Below are positions 32,404-40,651 of a stretch of DNA of 64,000 bases, piece by piece. The notes under the pieces were generated by a model. The model searched no databases and had not been told where the DNA came from. It saw only the letters and a program-made list of their open reading frames with translations. The translations under genes were made by a program, and so were the position numbers. The stretch spans positions 1-64,000 of the forward strand of contig JBMOLJ010000062.1 in NCBI GenBank assembly GCA_049324235.1, given 5' to 3'. Origin of the DNA: UBA1431 sp049324235. GTDB taxonomy: Bacteria > Bacillota > Clostridia > Christensenellales > UBA1431. Every line of letters starts with the position of its first letter. Within the stretch, counting starts at the first letter, position 1.

Positions 32404-34617
32404 ATGTACTGTAACCAGTGCGGAAAACAGATTGACGATACTACAAGCTTTTGCATCTTCTGCGGTTCGCCCGCAGACCCAAACGCTCTGAGGCAAAATA
32501 ACGTTTCTGCCCCGCCGGCTACCGGGCCGGAAATACAAAAGCCGCCGCAAAACAGGAATCCCCAAAAACTCCTGCTCATCGCCATCCCGCTGCTGGCAGT
32601 ATGCGTCGCGTTTGCCGTTCTGATGCTGACCGGCGTGATCAGGTTCGGCGCATCCGCGGTAGGAGCGATTGCCGGTAATGAAACCGGACAGGGCCTGACG
32701 CTCTCCGAGGCCGTTACAGTTGCGCAGGGCACCGTTTCCTCTTCGGGCGGTACCGTCACCGTAAATAAGGGTGACAGCGCCATCAACGGCCTAACCATTG
32801 ACGTGCCGGCCGGAAGCTATGACACCGAACAAAATTTCAGCGTCGCCGAAGCCGCGGTGCAGGCCAACGGCTTTGACAAGGAGCTCAATATCATCTCGCC
32901 GGTGATTAAGGTGGACAACGGCGGCGCTTACGCTTCGGAGCTGATGACGGTCAAGGTGCCGTGCAACGTGCCCGACGGCTATATTCCCATGGGCTTTTAT
33001 TACGATGAAAGCACAAAAGCCCTTGAAAGCATTCCCGTGCTGGAGGAAGGGGAAGGCTATGTGACGCTGGGGGTAAGGCATTTTTCCGGCGTGGCCGTCG
33101 GCGCTGTCGCGGAAAAGGACGCCGCGGCTATTACCAGTTTTGATACAGGATTCAGACCGGGCGTGGACGATTTCCATATGGAGAACAACGGTTCCTATAT
33201 CGAACCGGACGGGCATTGCGCGGGCCAGTCGCTTGCGACGATGTGGTACTACGCGAACAAAAAGCTCAAGGGGGGCCCGAAGCTATGGGACCGGTACGAC
33301 AATTATGGCAAGGACGCGAAAATAACGTTCAAGACGCCGGACTTCCAGGAAGATGACGTGATGGCGCTCAGGATTGCGTCCGTCGCACAAAAGGAGGCAA
33401 CCTGGGGTTCAACGCTGCGCGACAAGTTCATGAACGCTTCGAAGCTTTCGGACAAAGCCACGTTTTACGGGCTTGTGTACGCGATGAAGCTGCACAAGTC
33501 CCCGCAGTACGTTTCTATACAGCGCCTGGACGCTGCGGGAAACGTGGCGGGCGGGCACGCGATTATCGCCTACCGCGCGGAAGGCAACCGCATCTACGTC
33601 GCCGACCCGAATTACCCGGGCAAGACGGACAGGTATCTCGAACTGGTGGACGGGAAGTTCAAGCCCTATTCCTCTGCTGCGACCGCCGCGGATGCGGCAG
33701 CCGGCAAGGGCAAGCAGTATGCGCGGATCAACTTTGTCGGGATATCGGCAATGTATGACCATCCGAAGCTGGCCCAGCTTTGGAGCGAGCTTGAAAAGCG
33801 TACTGTCGGGGACGCGTATTTCCCGGATGTCAATCCTGAGCTCACCGCCGTCATCCAGACTGATGAGGGCGATAAGGAAGAAATCGTCACCGACGGGTAT
33901 GAGGCGCTGACCGAAAAGCTGAAAATCAAGGGCCTGTCCGCCACCAGCGCTGTAAGATACGATATTTATGTCACCGACGGGAAAGGAACGGTCAAAAAGG
34001 TGCCCGCGGATTCCGACAAAGGGTATACCGTCCCGCTCACGCTGGGCGAAAACTACATCGGCATTGCCCTTTACAAAGAGGTGAACGGCAGTGGGGAGTG
34101 GTACGATTTCAAGTGGGTCAAGGTGGTCCTGCCCTTCCCGTACGCGGGCGAATGGGAGGGTACGATCCACTTTGACAAGATCAGCATTCCCGAGCCGGAT
34201 CCTTCTTCATCATCCTCGTCATCAGGCAGCGGAGATTCCCTGGAGGATATTTCGGCCGCCTGCGATCAGATGACCGTTGAGATGTACCGGCAGCTAAAGG
34301 CGCTGGAAGGCACGGATATGCCCATAAAAGCCGTGATAACCCCGACAACGGAGAAAAATAAATTCACCGTTAAGTTCATCAATGAAGAAAGCAGTGATTC
34401 CTCCGATTCCTCGTCAAATGAGGATTCGACCATGGAGCTTATTGTTACAGGGAACACAGCAAAGGGTACGACTTCGATGGATGGCGGCACGGCAACCCTG
34501 ACATTCGAACCCGACGGCAACACGACGGATAAGATTAAGGGTAAGTATAGCCTGACGTCGGCCAAGGCTCCATCCCAAGGGATTTTCACCACACTCAAGC
34601 TGAACCGCATCAAATAG
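32404..34617 (+). CDS. Zinc-ribbon membrane protein with papain-like (C39-type) ectodomain
   Basis: 737 residues in an unusual order: zinc ribbon at 3-20 (CNQC and CIFC), Pro/Asn linker, one membrane helix at 56-78, a beta-rich segment (110-240; VPAGSYDTEQNF, VTLGVRHFSGVAVGAV), a papain-like domain with C272 in GHCAGQS, H385 in GGHAIIAYRA and D401 in ADPNYPG, then a further beta domain and a C-terminal segment with two serine-rich runs (near 600 and 665). The ribbon is cytoplasmic and the rest external if the helix is a signal anchor. GGGGTGAAA lies 7 bases before the ATG. Function unknown; the catalytic triad looks complete. Confidence 0.85.
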   Translation: MYCNQCGKQIDDTTSFCIFCGSPADPNALRQNNVSAPPATGPEIQKPPQNRNPQKLLLIAIPLLAVCVAFAVLMLTGVIRFGASAVGAIAGNETGQGLTLSEAVTVAQGTVSSSGGTVTVNKGDSAINGLTIDVPAGSYDTEQNFSVAEAAVQANGFDKELNIISPVIKVDNGGAYASELMTVKVPCNVPDGYIPMGFYYDESTKALESIPVLEEGEGYVTLGVRHFSGVAVGAVAEKDAAAITSFDTGFRPGVDDFHMENNGSYIEPDGHCAGQSLATMWYYANKKLKGGPKLWDRYDNYGKDAKITFKTPDFQEDDVMALRIASVAQKEATWGSTLRDKFMNASKLSDKATFYGLVYAMKLHKSPQYVSIQRLDAAGNVAGGHAIIAYRAEGNRIYVADPNYPGKTDRYLELVDGKFKPYSSAATAADAAAGKGKQYARINFVGISAMYDHPKLAQLWSELEKRTVGDAYFPDVNPELTAVIQTDEGDKEEIVTDGYEALTEKLKIKGLSATSAVRYDIYVTDGKGTVKKVPADSDKGYTVPLTLGENYIGIALYKEVNGSGEWYDFKWVKVVLPFPYAGEWEGTIHFDKISIPEPDPSSSSSSSGSGDSLEDISAACDQMTVEMYRQLKALEGTDMPIKAVITPTTEKNKFTVKFINEESSDSSDSSSNEDSTMELIVTGNTAKGTTSMDGGTATLTFEPDGNTTDKIKGKYSLTSAKAPSQGIFTTLKLNRIK

Positions 34618-34650
34618 TGCCGGTATGGTATATAAAGGAGCAGAATCATC

Positions 34651-35454
34651 TTGCACGTGTATGATGTGTTTATAGGGGCTGCGGTACTGGTCTGGCTCGC
34701 GGGCGTACCGATTGCTCTGCGCCCGATGCAAATCCCTTTGCCAAAAGGGATTTGGCCCGCCTATGCCGCAGTCCCGTTCGCGTTTTTCGGCGCGCGGCTA
34801 TTTAATGTGCTGCTGTACGGGGCGGGCGCAGCACGCCTGATGAAGGTGGATCTCGGGTCCTTTACGCTCTACGGCGGGCTTTTGCTGGGAGCAGCCGCCG
34901 CGTATCTTTTATGCGTTGCCCTGCGCCTGCCCAAACGGCGCTACTTTGACGCGCTCGCACCGGTATGCGGCATTGGCATTGCCGTTTCGCGCATCGGCTG
35001 CATGATAAACGGGTGCTGTTTCGGGCTTCCGGCGCAGCTTCCGTGGAGCGTCGCGCCGCCATACGGCGGCGCGGCTCACCAGATGCAGCTCGATTCCGGG
35101 CAGATCGGCACGTTTATGGGCCTGCCCGAACCGCCGCTGCCCATCCATCCCACACAGGCCTATGAGCTGATCGCCGCTCTTCTGGCCGCGGGCCTCGCGG
35201 TATATCTGATAAAAAAACGCGTGCGTGATGGCATACCGGCGGCAGCGTTCGGGCTTTCGCTGTCAACGCTCCGTTTGATCATTTTCTTTTTCCGCGCATT
35301 CCCGGGCGCATCCGCGCTTTCGCTCTTTATACGCGGCACAGTAACCTTCGGCGCGGCCATACTCTTTTTCGGAGGGCTGCTTTATTGGCTGCTGAAATAT
35401 GATAGGAGGAGGAAGTTGGCGAGCGATGCCGCACATGATGATGTTTTGGACTAA
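34651..35454 (+). CDS. Lgt-like prolipoprotein diacylglyceryl transferase family protein
   Basis: 267 residues, seven hydrophobic segments. The Lgt signature appears as SRIGCMINGCCFG near residue 113-125, with the catalytic-histidine motif replaced in position by HPTQAYELI near 166, both close to genuine Lgt (GRIGNFINGE, HPTQLYE). The first part lacks the usual HGGG start. It may be a paralogue of the housekeeping enzyme, which I cannot see in this window, or an atypical form. The TTG start has AAAGGAG 10 bases upstream. It follows the zinc-ribbon gene by 33 bases. Confidence 0.75.
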   Translation: MHVYDVFIGAAVLVWLAGVPIALRPMQIPLPKGIWPAYAAVPFAFFGARLFNVLLYGAGAARLMKVDLGSFTLYGGLLLGAAAAYLLCVALRLPKRRYFDALAPVCGIGIAVSRIGCMINGCCFGLPAQLPWSVAPPYGGAAHQMQLDSGQIGTFMGLPEPPLPIHPTQAYELIAALLAAGLAVYLIKKRVRDGIPAAAFGLSLSTLRLIIFFFRAFPGASALSLFIRGTVTFGAAILFFGGLLYWLLKYDRRRKLASDAAHDDVLD

Positions 35455-35471
35455 TTGGAATAGCAAGTATT

Positions 35472-35591
35472 ATGATATTCTCCGTCCTCAATCCTTTGGT
35501 TTTCTTTTACCTGCTGCCCTTTCACGAAGTACCCAAACGTCCCACGCCCGCCAAGGACAACGAAACACCAAAACAGCAGTTTAGCGAATAA
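35472..35591 (+). CDS. Possible 39-residue small protein
   Basis: An ATG at 35472 opens 39 codons giving a short hydrophobic stretch (VLNPLVFFYLLPF, residues 5-17) and then a hydrophilic, proline- and lysine-rich tail. The upstream ribosome binding site is weak, and the frame lies between two well-supported genes on the same strand. It may be real or chance; no family is recognised. Confidence 0.4.
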   Translation: MIFSVLNPLVFFYLLPFHEVPKRPTPAKDNETPKQQFSE

Positions 35592-35611
35592 TATCCACGG
35601 GAGGTTTACAA

Positions 35612-35800
35612 ATGGGTTTTGGAGATCCCGGCGGCTGGAACAATTGGACGCCCCGAGACCATGCGCTCAACAAGCTGGTCTATGACGAAGCGCACAAAAA
35701 AGGCGGGGGCAACGGCGGAAGCGGAAACAACTCCGGCTGCGCACTGTGGTTTTATATCGTCTTTATCCTCATAGGTATTTTGCTGAGCATTCACCGGTAA
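35612..35800 (+). CDS. 62-residue small membrane protein
   Basis: GGGAGG lies 7 bases before the ATG. The product has a Trp/Pro/Gly-rich start (GDPGGWNNWTPRDHALN), a Gly/Asn-rich stretch near 31-42 and one C-terminal membrane helix (45-60). Family unknown. It follows the possible 39-residue gene by 20 bases. Confidence 0.75.
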   Translation: MGFGDPGGWNNWTPRDHALNKLVYDEAHKKGGGNGGSGNNSGCALWFYIVFILIGILLSIHR

Positions 35801-35862
35801 CAATCTCATAACACCCTGGCCGAAATCAGCATATTAAAGGCTTTTTGAAAGGAAAACGCGCC

Positions 35863-36474
35863 ATGTGCGGCAGATATTTTATATCCGCGGAAGAGGACAT
35901 CCTCGAAATGCGCAGGATAATAAGCGAGATCAACCGACGGTATTACGAAACGCCGATGCAAGCTTCGATAAAAACAGGCGAAGTTTTCCCTACCGACTAC
36001 GCGCCGGTACTGGTACAGGGCGCAAATGCGCCGCGGGCCGGACTGATGCGGTGGGGCTTCCCCAAACGGAAAGGGAGCGGCGTGATCATCAACGCGCGTT
36101 CTGAAACGGCGCGGGAAAAAGGGATGTTCAGCATCCCCCTGTTGCGCCAAAGGTGCGTCGTGCCCACAACGGGCTTTTTTGAATGGCGTCATGAGGGCGG
36201 CAAAATAAAGAAAAAATACCTGTTCCGCCTTCCTGGCACGAAAATGCTCTATCTGGCCGGACTCTACAGCGCCTGTTCGCTCCCGGGCAAAGCGCCGTAT
36301 CAAGGCTATATCGTCCTCACCGCCGCGGCCAACGGCTCGATAGCGGAGTACCACGACAGGATGCCGCTTATCCTGCAACAGGACCAGCTTAAACCGTGGC
36401 TTACGGATACGCCGTTCGCGCTGGACTTCGTACATACGCCCTGTACCGCAATGCTTCAAGCGGATAAACACTGA
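35863..36474 (+). CDS. SRAP-domain (HMCES/YedK) abasic-site shielding protein
   Basis: 203 residues. SRAP proteins form a thiazolidine cross-link with abasic sites in single-stranded DNA through cysteine 2, which is present once the start MCGRYF at 35863 is used; the 6-residue extension of the open frame would hide it. Other family residues are visible: RWGFPK near 65, NARSETAREK near 80, GFFEW near 104, and the histidine of SIAEYHDRMPLIL near 173. Length is normal. It acts in DNA damage tolerance in the cytoplasm. Confidence 0.93.
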   Translation: MCGRYFISAEEDILEMRRIISEINRRYYETPMQASIKTGEVFPTDYAPVLVQGANAPRAGLMRWGFPKRKGSGVIINARSETAREKGMFSIPLLRQRCVVPTTGFFEWRHEGGKIKKKYLFRLPGTKMLYLAGLYSACSLPGKAPYQGYIVLTAAANGSIAEYHDRMPLILQQDQLKPWLTDTPFALDFVHTPCTAMLQADKH

Positions 36475-36530
36475 ATTTGGCAAGCTATCCGTAATAAACG
36501 ATCTGTTAAGCTGGCGTCTTGTTCATACGA

Positions 36531-36560
36531 AAACGGATGCCTCGCGGCATCCGTTTAATC
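36531..36560 (-). terminator. Terminator after clpB
   Basis: AAACGGATGCC and GGCATCCGTTT (36531-36541, 36547-36557) form an 11-bp stem with T-rich flanks on both strands. It lies 5 bases after the clpB stop and between convergent genes. Confidence 0.85.
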
Positions 36561-36564
36561 TATC

Positions 36565-39156
36565 TCATTCCACCGAAAGCTTCAACTCATCCCCGTCCGT
36601 ATCTACACGTACGGTGAGGCCGTCCCGCAATTCTCCCCTGATGATCAGCTTGCCGATCTCGGTCTCGATGAACTTCTGCAAGTATCGTTTTACCGGCCGC
36701 GCGCCGAACACAGGCGTATATGATTTGTCGGCGATGAAGCCCTTCGCTTCCTCCGACACCAGCAGCCGTATGCGCCGCTCATCCAGCCTTTTCTGGATGT
36801 TCTGCAGGGCAAGGCCGATAATCTGAATAATATCGTCCTTCCGCAGCGGCCTGAACAACACGGTCTCGTCCACACGGTTCAAAAATTCGGGCTTGAAGTG
36901 CCGGTGCAGCTCGGAAAGCACCGTTTCGCGCACCTGCGGCCGTATCTCCCCCTGCTCGTCGATGCCATTGAGCAGGTATTCGCTCCCGATGTTGGAGGTC
37001 ATGATGACCACCGTGTTTTTGAAGTCTACCGTGCGCCCCTGGCTGTCGGTCAGGCGCCCGTCATCCAGTAGCTGCAGGAGTACATTGAATACGTCGTGGT
37101 GCGCCTTTTCGATCTCGTCGAACAGGATGACGCAGTAGGGCTTCCGCCGGACGGCTTCTGTAAGCTGCCCGCCTTCCTCGTACCCGACGTATCCCGGCGG
37201 TGCGCCGATCAGCCTTGCCACCGCGTGCTTTTCCATGTATTCGGACATGTCGATGCGCACCATGTTCTCGTCGCTGTCGAACAGCGCTTCGGAAATGGCC
37301 CGCGCAAGCTCGGTCTTGCCTACGCCCGTCGGCCCCAGGAATATGAACGAGCCGATGGGCTTGTTCGGGTCTTTTAGGCCCGAGCGCGCCCGGATCACGG
37401 CGTCGCTTACCGCCTCCACGGCCTCGTCCTGCCCGATTACGCGCCGGTGCAGTATGCCCTCCAGATTCAAAAGCTTATCCTTTTCCTTCTCGACAAGCTT
37501 GGAAACAGGAATCCCCGTCCACCTTGAAACGATTTCGGCTATTTCCTCCTCGGTAACTTCTTCTTTCAAAAGCGTGTTCTCGCCCGACTTGTTGCGCTGC
37601 TTCTCGGCTTCAAGCTGTTTGGTAAGCTCGGGAAGCTTTCCGTATTCCAGCGCCGCCAGCTTCTCCAAATCGTACACGCGCTTCGCCTCTTCGATCTGCC
37701 TTCTCACGTCCTCGATCTGCTGCTTAATGTCCTTCTCCCTTTGGATGTTGATCTTTTCAAGCTCCCACTGCGCTTTCATCTTGTCGGATTTTTCCTTCTG
37801 CCCGGCAAGCTCTTTTTCAAGCACATTGAGGCGCGCTGCGGAAGCGGCGTCGTCCTCTTTTTTTAACGCCTGCCGCTCGATCTCAAGCTGCATGATGCGC
37901 CTTTGAATCTCGTCAAGCTCGGTGGGCATGCTGTCTATCTCGGTACGGATCATAGCCGCCGCCTCGTCCATCAGGTCGATGGCCTTGTCAGGCAGAAAGC
38001 GGTCGGATATGTACCGGTTGGAGAGCACCGCGCACGCGATGATGGCGTTGTCGGTGATCTTCACGCCGTGGTGTATCTCAAAGCGTTCCTTGAGCCCGCG
38101 CAGTATGGAGATGGTATCCTCCACGGTGGGCTGGTCGACTAAAATCGGCTGAAAGCGCCTCTCCAGCGCCGCGTCCTTTTCAATGTATTTGCGGTATTCG
38201 TCCAGCGTGGTCGCGCCGATGCAGTGCAGTTCGCCCCGCGCCAGCATGGGTTTTAAGATGTTGCCCGCGTCCATCGCGCCCTCTGCCTTGCCAGCACCCA
38301 CAATATTGTGGAGCTCGTCGATAAACAAAATGATACGTCCGTTTGATTGGTTTACATCATTGAGCACCGCCTTAAGCCGTTCCTCGAATTCGCCGCGGTA
38401 CTTCGCGCCAGCGATGAGCGCGCCCATGTCCAGCGCAAAGATGGTCTTATCTTTCAGGCCCTCGGGTACATCGCCCTGCAGTATGCGCTGCGCCAGCCCT
38501 TCGACAACTGCGGTTTTGCCTACGCCCGGCTCGCCGATCAGCACCGGGTTGTTCTTGGTGCGCCGCGAAAGGATGCGTATCGCCCGGCGTATCTCCGCGT
38601 CCCTGCCGATAACCGGATCGACCTTGCCCTGTCTGGCAAGCTCCACGAGGTCGCGCCCGAACCTTTTGAGGGAATCATACGTTTCCTCCGGGTTCTGGGA
38701 GGTGATGCGCTGGTTGCTGCGCACCTTGCTCAGCGCCGCCATAAAATTCTCGACGGTGATGTTATACCGCCTGAATATTGCCTGCGAAAGCGTGTTCCTT
38801 TCCTTGAGCAGCGCAATGAAAATGTGCTCGGCGCCCGTGTATTCATCCTTGAAGCGCTTTGCTTCGTCCTGCGCATGGATGAGCAGTTCATTGAACCTGC
38901 GCGAAGCGTACACGGCAGACGCCGCGCTGCCGTGTATCCTGGGCAGTTTGTCAAGCTCGGCTTCAACATCTTTTGCGTATAGATCTATATCATGCCCCAT
39001 GTAGCCCAAAAGCCTGGGAATAAGTCCGTCCTGCTGGGTCGCCAGCGCCAGATGGATGTGCTCGCCGGTTAATTCCTGGTGTCCCATGCGAATAGCGATT
39101 TCCTGCGCCGATATGGCCGCAGCCTGCGCTTTTTCCGTAAATTTTTCAAAGTTCAT
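36565..39156 (-). CDS. clpB: ATP-dependent disaggregase ClpB
   Basis: 863 residues, full length. The N domain (1-150) is followed by NBD1 with Walker A GEPGVGKTAVVEG near 205 and Walker B LFIDELHN near 277, the middle coiled coil (about 400-525), and NBD2 with GPTGVGKTELARA near 608 and ILFDEIEKAHHDV near 672. Both arginine-finger regions appear intact. ClpB unfolds aggregated proteins with DnaK/DnaJ/GrpE. It lies 17 bases after the DnaJ-like gene, under the CtsR-type operator at 40123. Confidence 0.97.
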   Translation of the reverse strand: MNFEKFTEKAQAAAISAQEIAIRMGHQELTGEHIHLALATQQDGLIPRLLGYMGHDIDLYAKDVEAELDKLPRIHGSAASAVYASRRFNELLIHAQDEAKRFKDEYTGAEHIFIALLKERNTLSQAIFRRYNITVENFMAALSKVRSNQRITSQNPEETYDSLKRFGRDLVELARQGKVDPVIGRDAEIRRAIRILSRRTKNNPVLIGEPGVGKTAVVEGLAQRILQGDVPEGLKDKTIFALDMGALIAGAKYRGEFEERLKAVLNDVNQSNGRIILFIDELHNIVGAGKAEGAMDAGNILKPMLARGELHCIGATTLDEYRKYIEKDAALERRFQPILVDQPTVEDTISILRGLKERFEIHHGVKITDNAIIACAVLSNRYISDRFLPDKAIDLMDEAAAMIRTEIDSMPTELDEIQRRIMQLEIERQALKKEDDAASAARLNVLEKELAGQKEKSDKMKAQWELEKINIQREKDIKQQIEDVRRQIEEAKRVYDLEKLAALEYGKLPELTKQLEAEKQRNKSGENTLLKEEVTEEEIAEIVSRWTGIPVSKLVEKEKDKLLNLEGILHRRVIGQDEAVEAVSDAVIRARSGLKDPNKPIGSFIFLGPTGVGKTELARAISEALFDSDENMVRIDMSEYMEKHAVARLIGAPPGYVGYEEGGQLTEAVRRKPYCVILFDEIEKAHHDVFNVLLQLLDDGRLTDSQGRTVDFKNTVVIMTSNIGSEYLLNGIDEQGEIRPQVRETVLSELHRHFKPEFLNRVDETVLFRPLRKDDIIQIIGLALQNIQKRLDERRIRLLVSEEAKGFIADKSYTPVFGARPVKRYLQKFIETEIGKLIIRGELRDGLTVRVDTDGDELKLSVE

Positions 39157-39173
39157 CCATCACTCCTCCTCTA

Positions 39174-40097
39174 TTAATAATTGGATACTTTCTTCAATTG
39201 CTCATACAGCTCTCGCGTTTCACGTGTCAGGTGGACCGGATTGACGATGCGGGTTTTGATATACAGGTCTCCCCTCTTGCCGTTGCGGTCAATGTAGCCT
39301 TTGCCCGCCACGCGTATCCTGCTGTCCGGCTGAATGCCCTCGGGCACCGCAACCATGATGCGTCCGTCCAGGGTCCTGACAGGCACCTTGCCGCCCAGCG
39401 CGGCATCCCACGGGTACAGGTCTACAGTCGTTACAAGGTCGTTTCCTTCCAGGGTGAAATGGTCGCCGGGCCTGAACCTCACGATGAGGTGCAGGTCTCC
39501 GTTCTTCCCGCCGTTTGCGCCCTTATGCCCCTGTCCCTTCAGGCGTATCTTTTCGCCGTCGCGCACGCCTTTGGGTATCTTGAAGGTGAAGTTTTTTACG
39601 CCGCGTTCGGTTTGCAGGGCAATACGCTTCTCTGTGCCCGAAAACCCCTCCTCGGGGGTGATCTCTATTTCAGCCTCTATGTTTTCCCCGTCGTAGACAA
39701 GGTGCATTCCGCCTGTTCCCGAAGAACCGAAGAGATCCTCGATATTGAACCCGCCGCCTCCGCCGCTAAAGAACATATTGAAAAAGTCGCTCCGATCGCC
39801 GGGGTTCCCACGCCATTCGTATCTGACGTTGTTATAGCCGTACTGGGCAGGGTCGAAGTCATACCCGTTCTGGAAGTTATACGCGTTGCCGAAGTTGTCG
39901 TATTCCTTCCGCTTTTCAGGGTCGCTCAAAAGCTCATAGGCTTCGCTGACATCCTTGAATTTCTCCTCGGACTGTTTGTCGCCCTGGTTTGCATCAGGAT
40001 GGTATTTCTTCGCAAGCTTGCGGTACGCCTTTTTAATTTCTTCCTGCGACGCGTTTTTTTCCACGCCGAGGATGCCGTAATAATCCTTATACTGCAT
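39174..40097 (-). CDS. DnaJ-family co-chaperone without zinc finger (CbpA-like)
   Basis: 307 residues. The J domain is at 1-70 with the HPD tripeptide in KKYHPDANQGD near 31-41. A Gly/Phe-rich region (90-130) includes FSGGGGGF. The C-terminal peptide-binding domains (145-300) lack the CxxCxGxG zinc finger of classical DnaJ, so it is class II (CbpA/DnaJB type). GGAGGG is 7 bases upstream. Pairing with clpB suggests that it recruits DnaK to aggregates; dnaK and grpE are not in this window. Confidence 0.93.
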   Translation of the reverse strand: MQYKDYYGILGVEKNASQEEIKKAYRKLAKKYHPDANQGDKQSEEKFKDVSEAYELLSDPEKRKEYDNFGNAYNFQNGYDFDPAQYGYNNVRYEWRGNPGDRSDFFNMFFSGGGGGFNIEDLFGSSGTGGMHLVYDGENIEAEIEITPEEGFSGTEKRIALQTERGVKNFTFKIPKGVRDGEKIRLKGQGHKGANGGKNGDLHLIVRFRPGDHFTLEGNDLVTTVDLYPWDAALGGKVPVRTLDGRIMVAVPEGIQPDSRIRVAGKGYIDRNGKRGDLYIKTRIVNPVHLTRETRELYEQLKKVSNY

Positions 40098-40122
40098 ACA
40101 GGATCCCTCCTTTCTTTTTTAT

Positions 40123-40139
40123 TTTGACTTTCCTTGACC
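40123..40139 (-). promoter_or_regulatory. CtsR-type operator upstream of dnaJ-like-clpB
   Basis: On the minus strand GGTCAAGGAAAGTCAAA matches the CtsR heptad repeat RGTCAAANANRGTCAAA at 16 of 17 positions. It starts 3 bases after the promoter -10 box, covering the start point, where a repressor would act. No CIRCE element was found. Confidence 0.75.
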
Positions 40140-40142
40140 TTA

Positions 40143-40171
40143 ATAATACATGAAAACATTGCCATTTTCAA
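40143..40171 (-). promoter_or_regulatory. Sigma-A-type promoter of the dnaJ-like-clpB operon
   Basis: TTGAAA (40166-40171) and TATTAT (40143-40148) on the minus strand are 17 bases apart. The start point falls in the CtsR-type operator. Confidence 0.75.
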
Positions 40172-40416
40172 TAGGCTGAATTATCTTCATTACGTCAAAA
40201 ACCGCATTAAATTGAAAATCATTGCTGTTTCCTCTCGAAATTGAACAAACGCTTGGAAATTTGAACTTTTACACTGGCAACGCGAGAGATGGGCCTAACT
40301 CTCCCCTTTCCTTCGATTGCCGGAATAAAAACAATGCCTGAGCTATACAAAGGGTCTTACAAAAAGGAAAATCGTGATACAATATGACAAGGAGTCTGAG
40401 CCTGGGGTAAAAACAT

Positions 40417-40548
40417 ATGAGAAATCTGGTAAAATGGATCTATATCTTCATGCTGGCTGCGATTCTGATCGCTGTAGCAATCGGCTCGTGCGGTAAAGGA
40501 GCCGCTACCCCTGGTCCGCAGAATACCGCGGCGACGAGCATAAGATAA
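40417..40548 (+). CDS. 43-residue small lipoprotein
   Basis: A short frame with a signal peptide (MRNLVKWIYIFMLAAILIAV) and lipobox AIGSC (cysteine at 25), leaving a mature tail of only 19 residues rich in Ala, Gly and Pro. TGGGG lies upstream of the ATG and a TACAAT -10-like box at 40377. Such mini-lipoproteins are found in several operons of spore formers, but no function is known. It stands alone between divergent and convergent genes. Confidence 0.65.
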   Translation: MRNLVKWIYIFMLAAILIAVAIGSCGKGAATPGPQNTAATSIR

Positions 40549-40584
40549 GCTATGCAGTAATTGACCTGCGTCAGGAGCTGAATT

Positions 40585-40625
40585 GGCAGTAACCCCCGCA
40601 AACAATGTTTACGGGGGTTACTGCC
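40585..40625. terminator. Long perfect hairpin between convergent genes
   Basis: GGCAGTAACCCCCG (40585-40598) pairs with CGGGGGTTACTGCC (40612-40625) and the AAACA/TGTTT core continues the stem to about 19 bp with a single mismatch. No T run follows on either strand, so it may act as a bidirectional terminator through stability alone, or be a repeat or binding site. Confidence 0.55.
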
Positions 40626-40651
40626 TCCGACTGACCAAAGCCCGGTATGCA

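Noticed and set aside
39198..40127. 309-codon plus-strand ORF
   Set aside because: Antisense shadow of the DnaJ-like gene.
40140..40260. CIRCE (HrcA) element upstream of dnaJ
   Set aside because: Searched for TTAGCACTC-n9-GAGTGCTAA and found none; the CtsR-type site explains the control.
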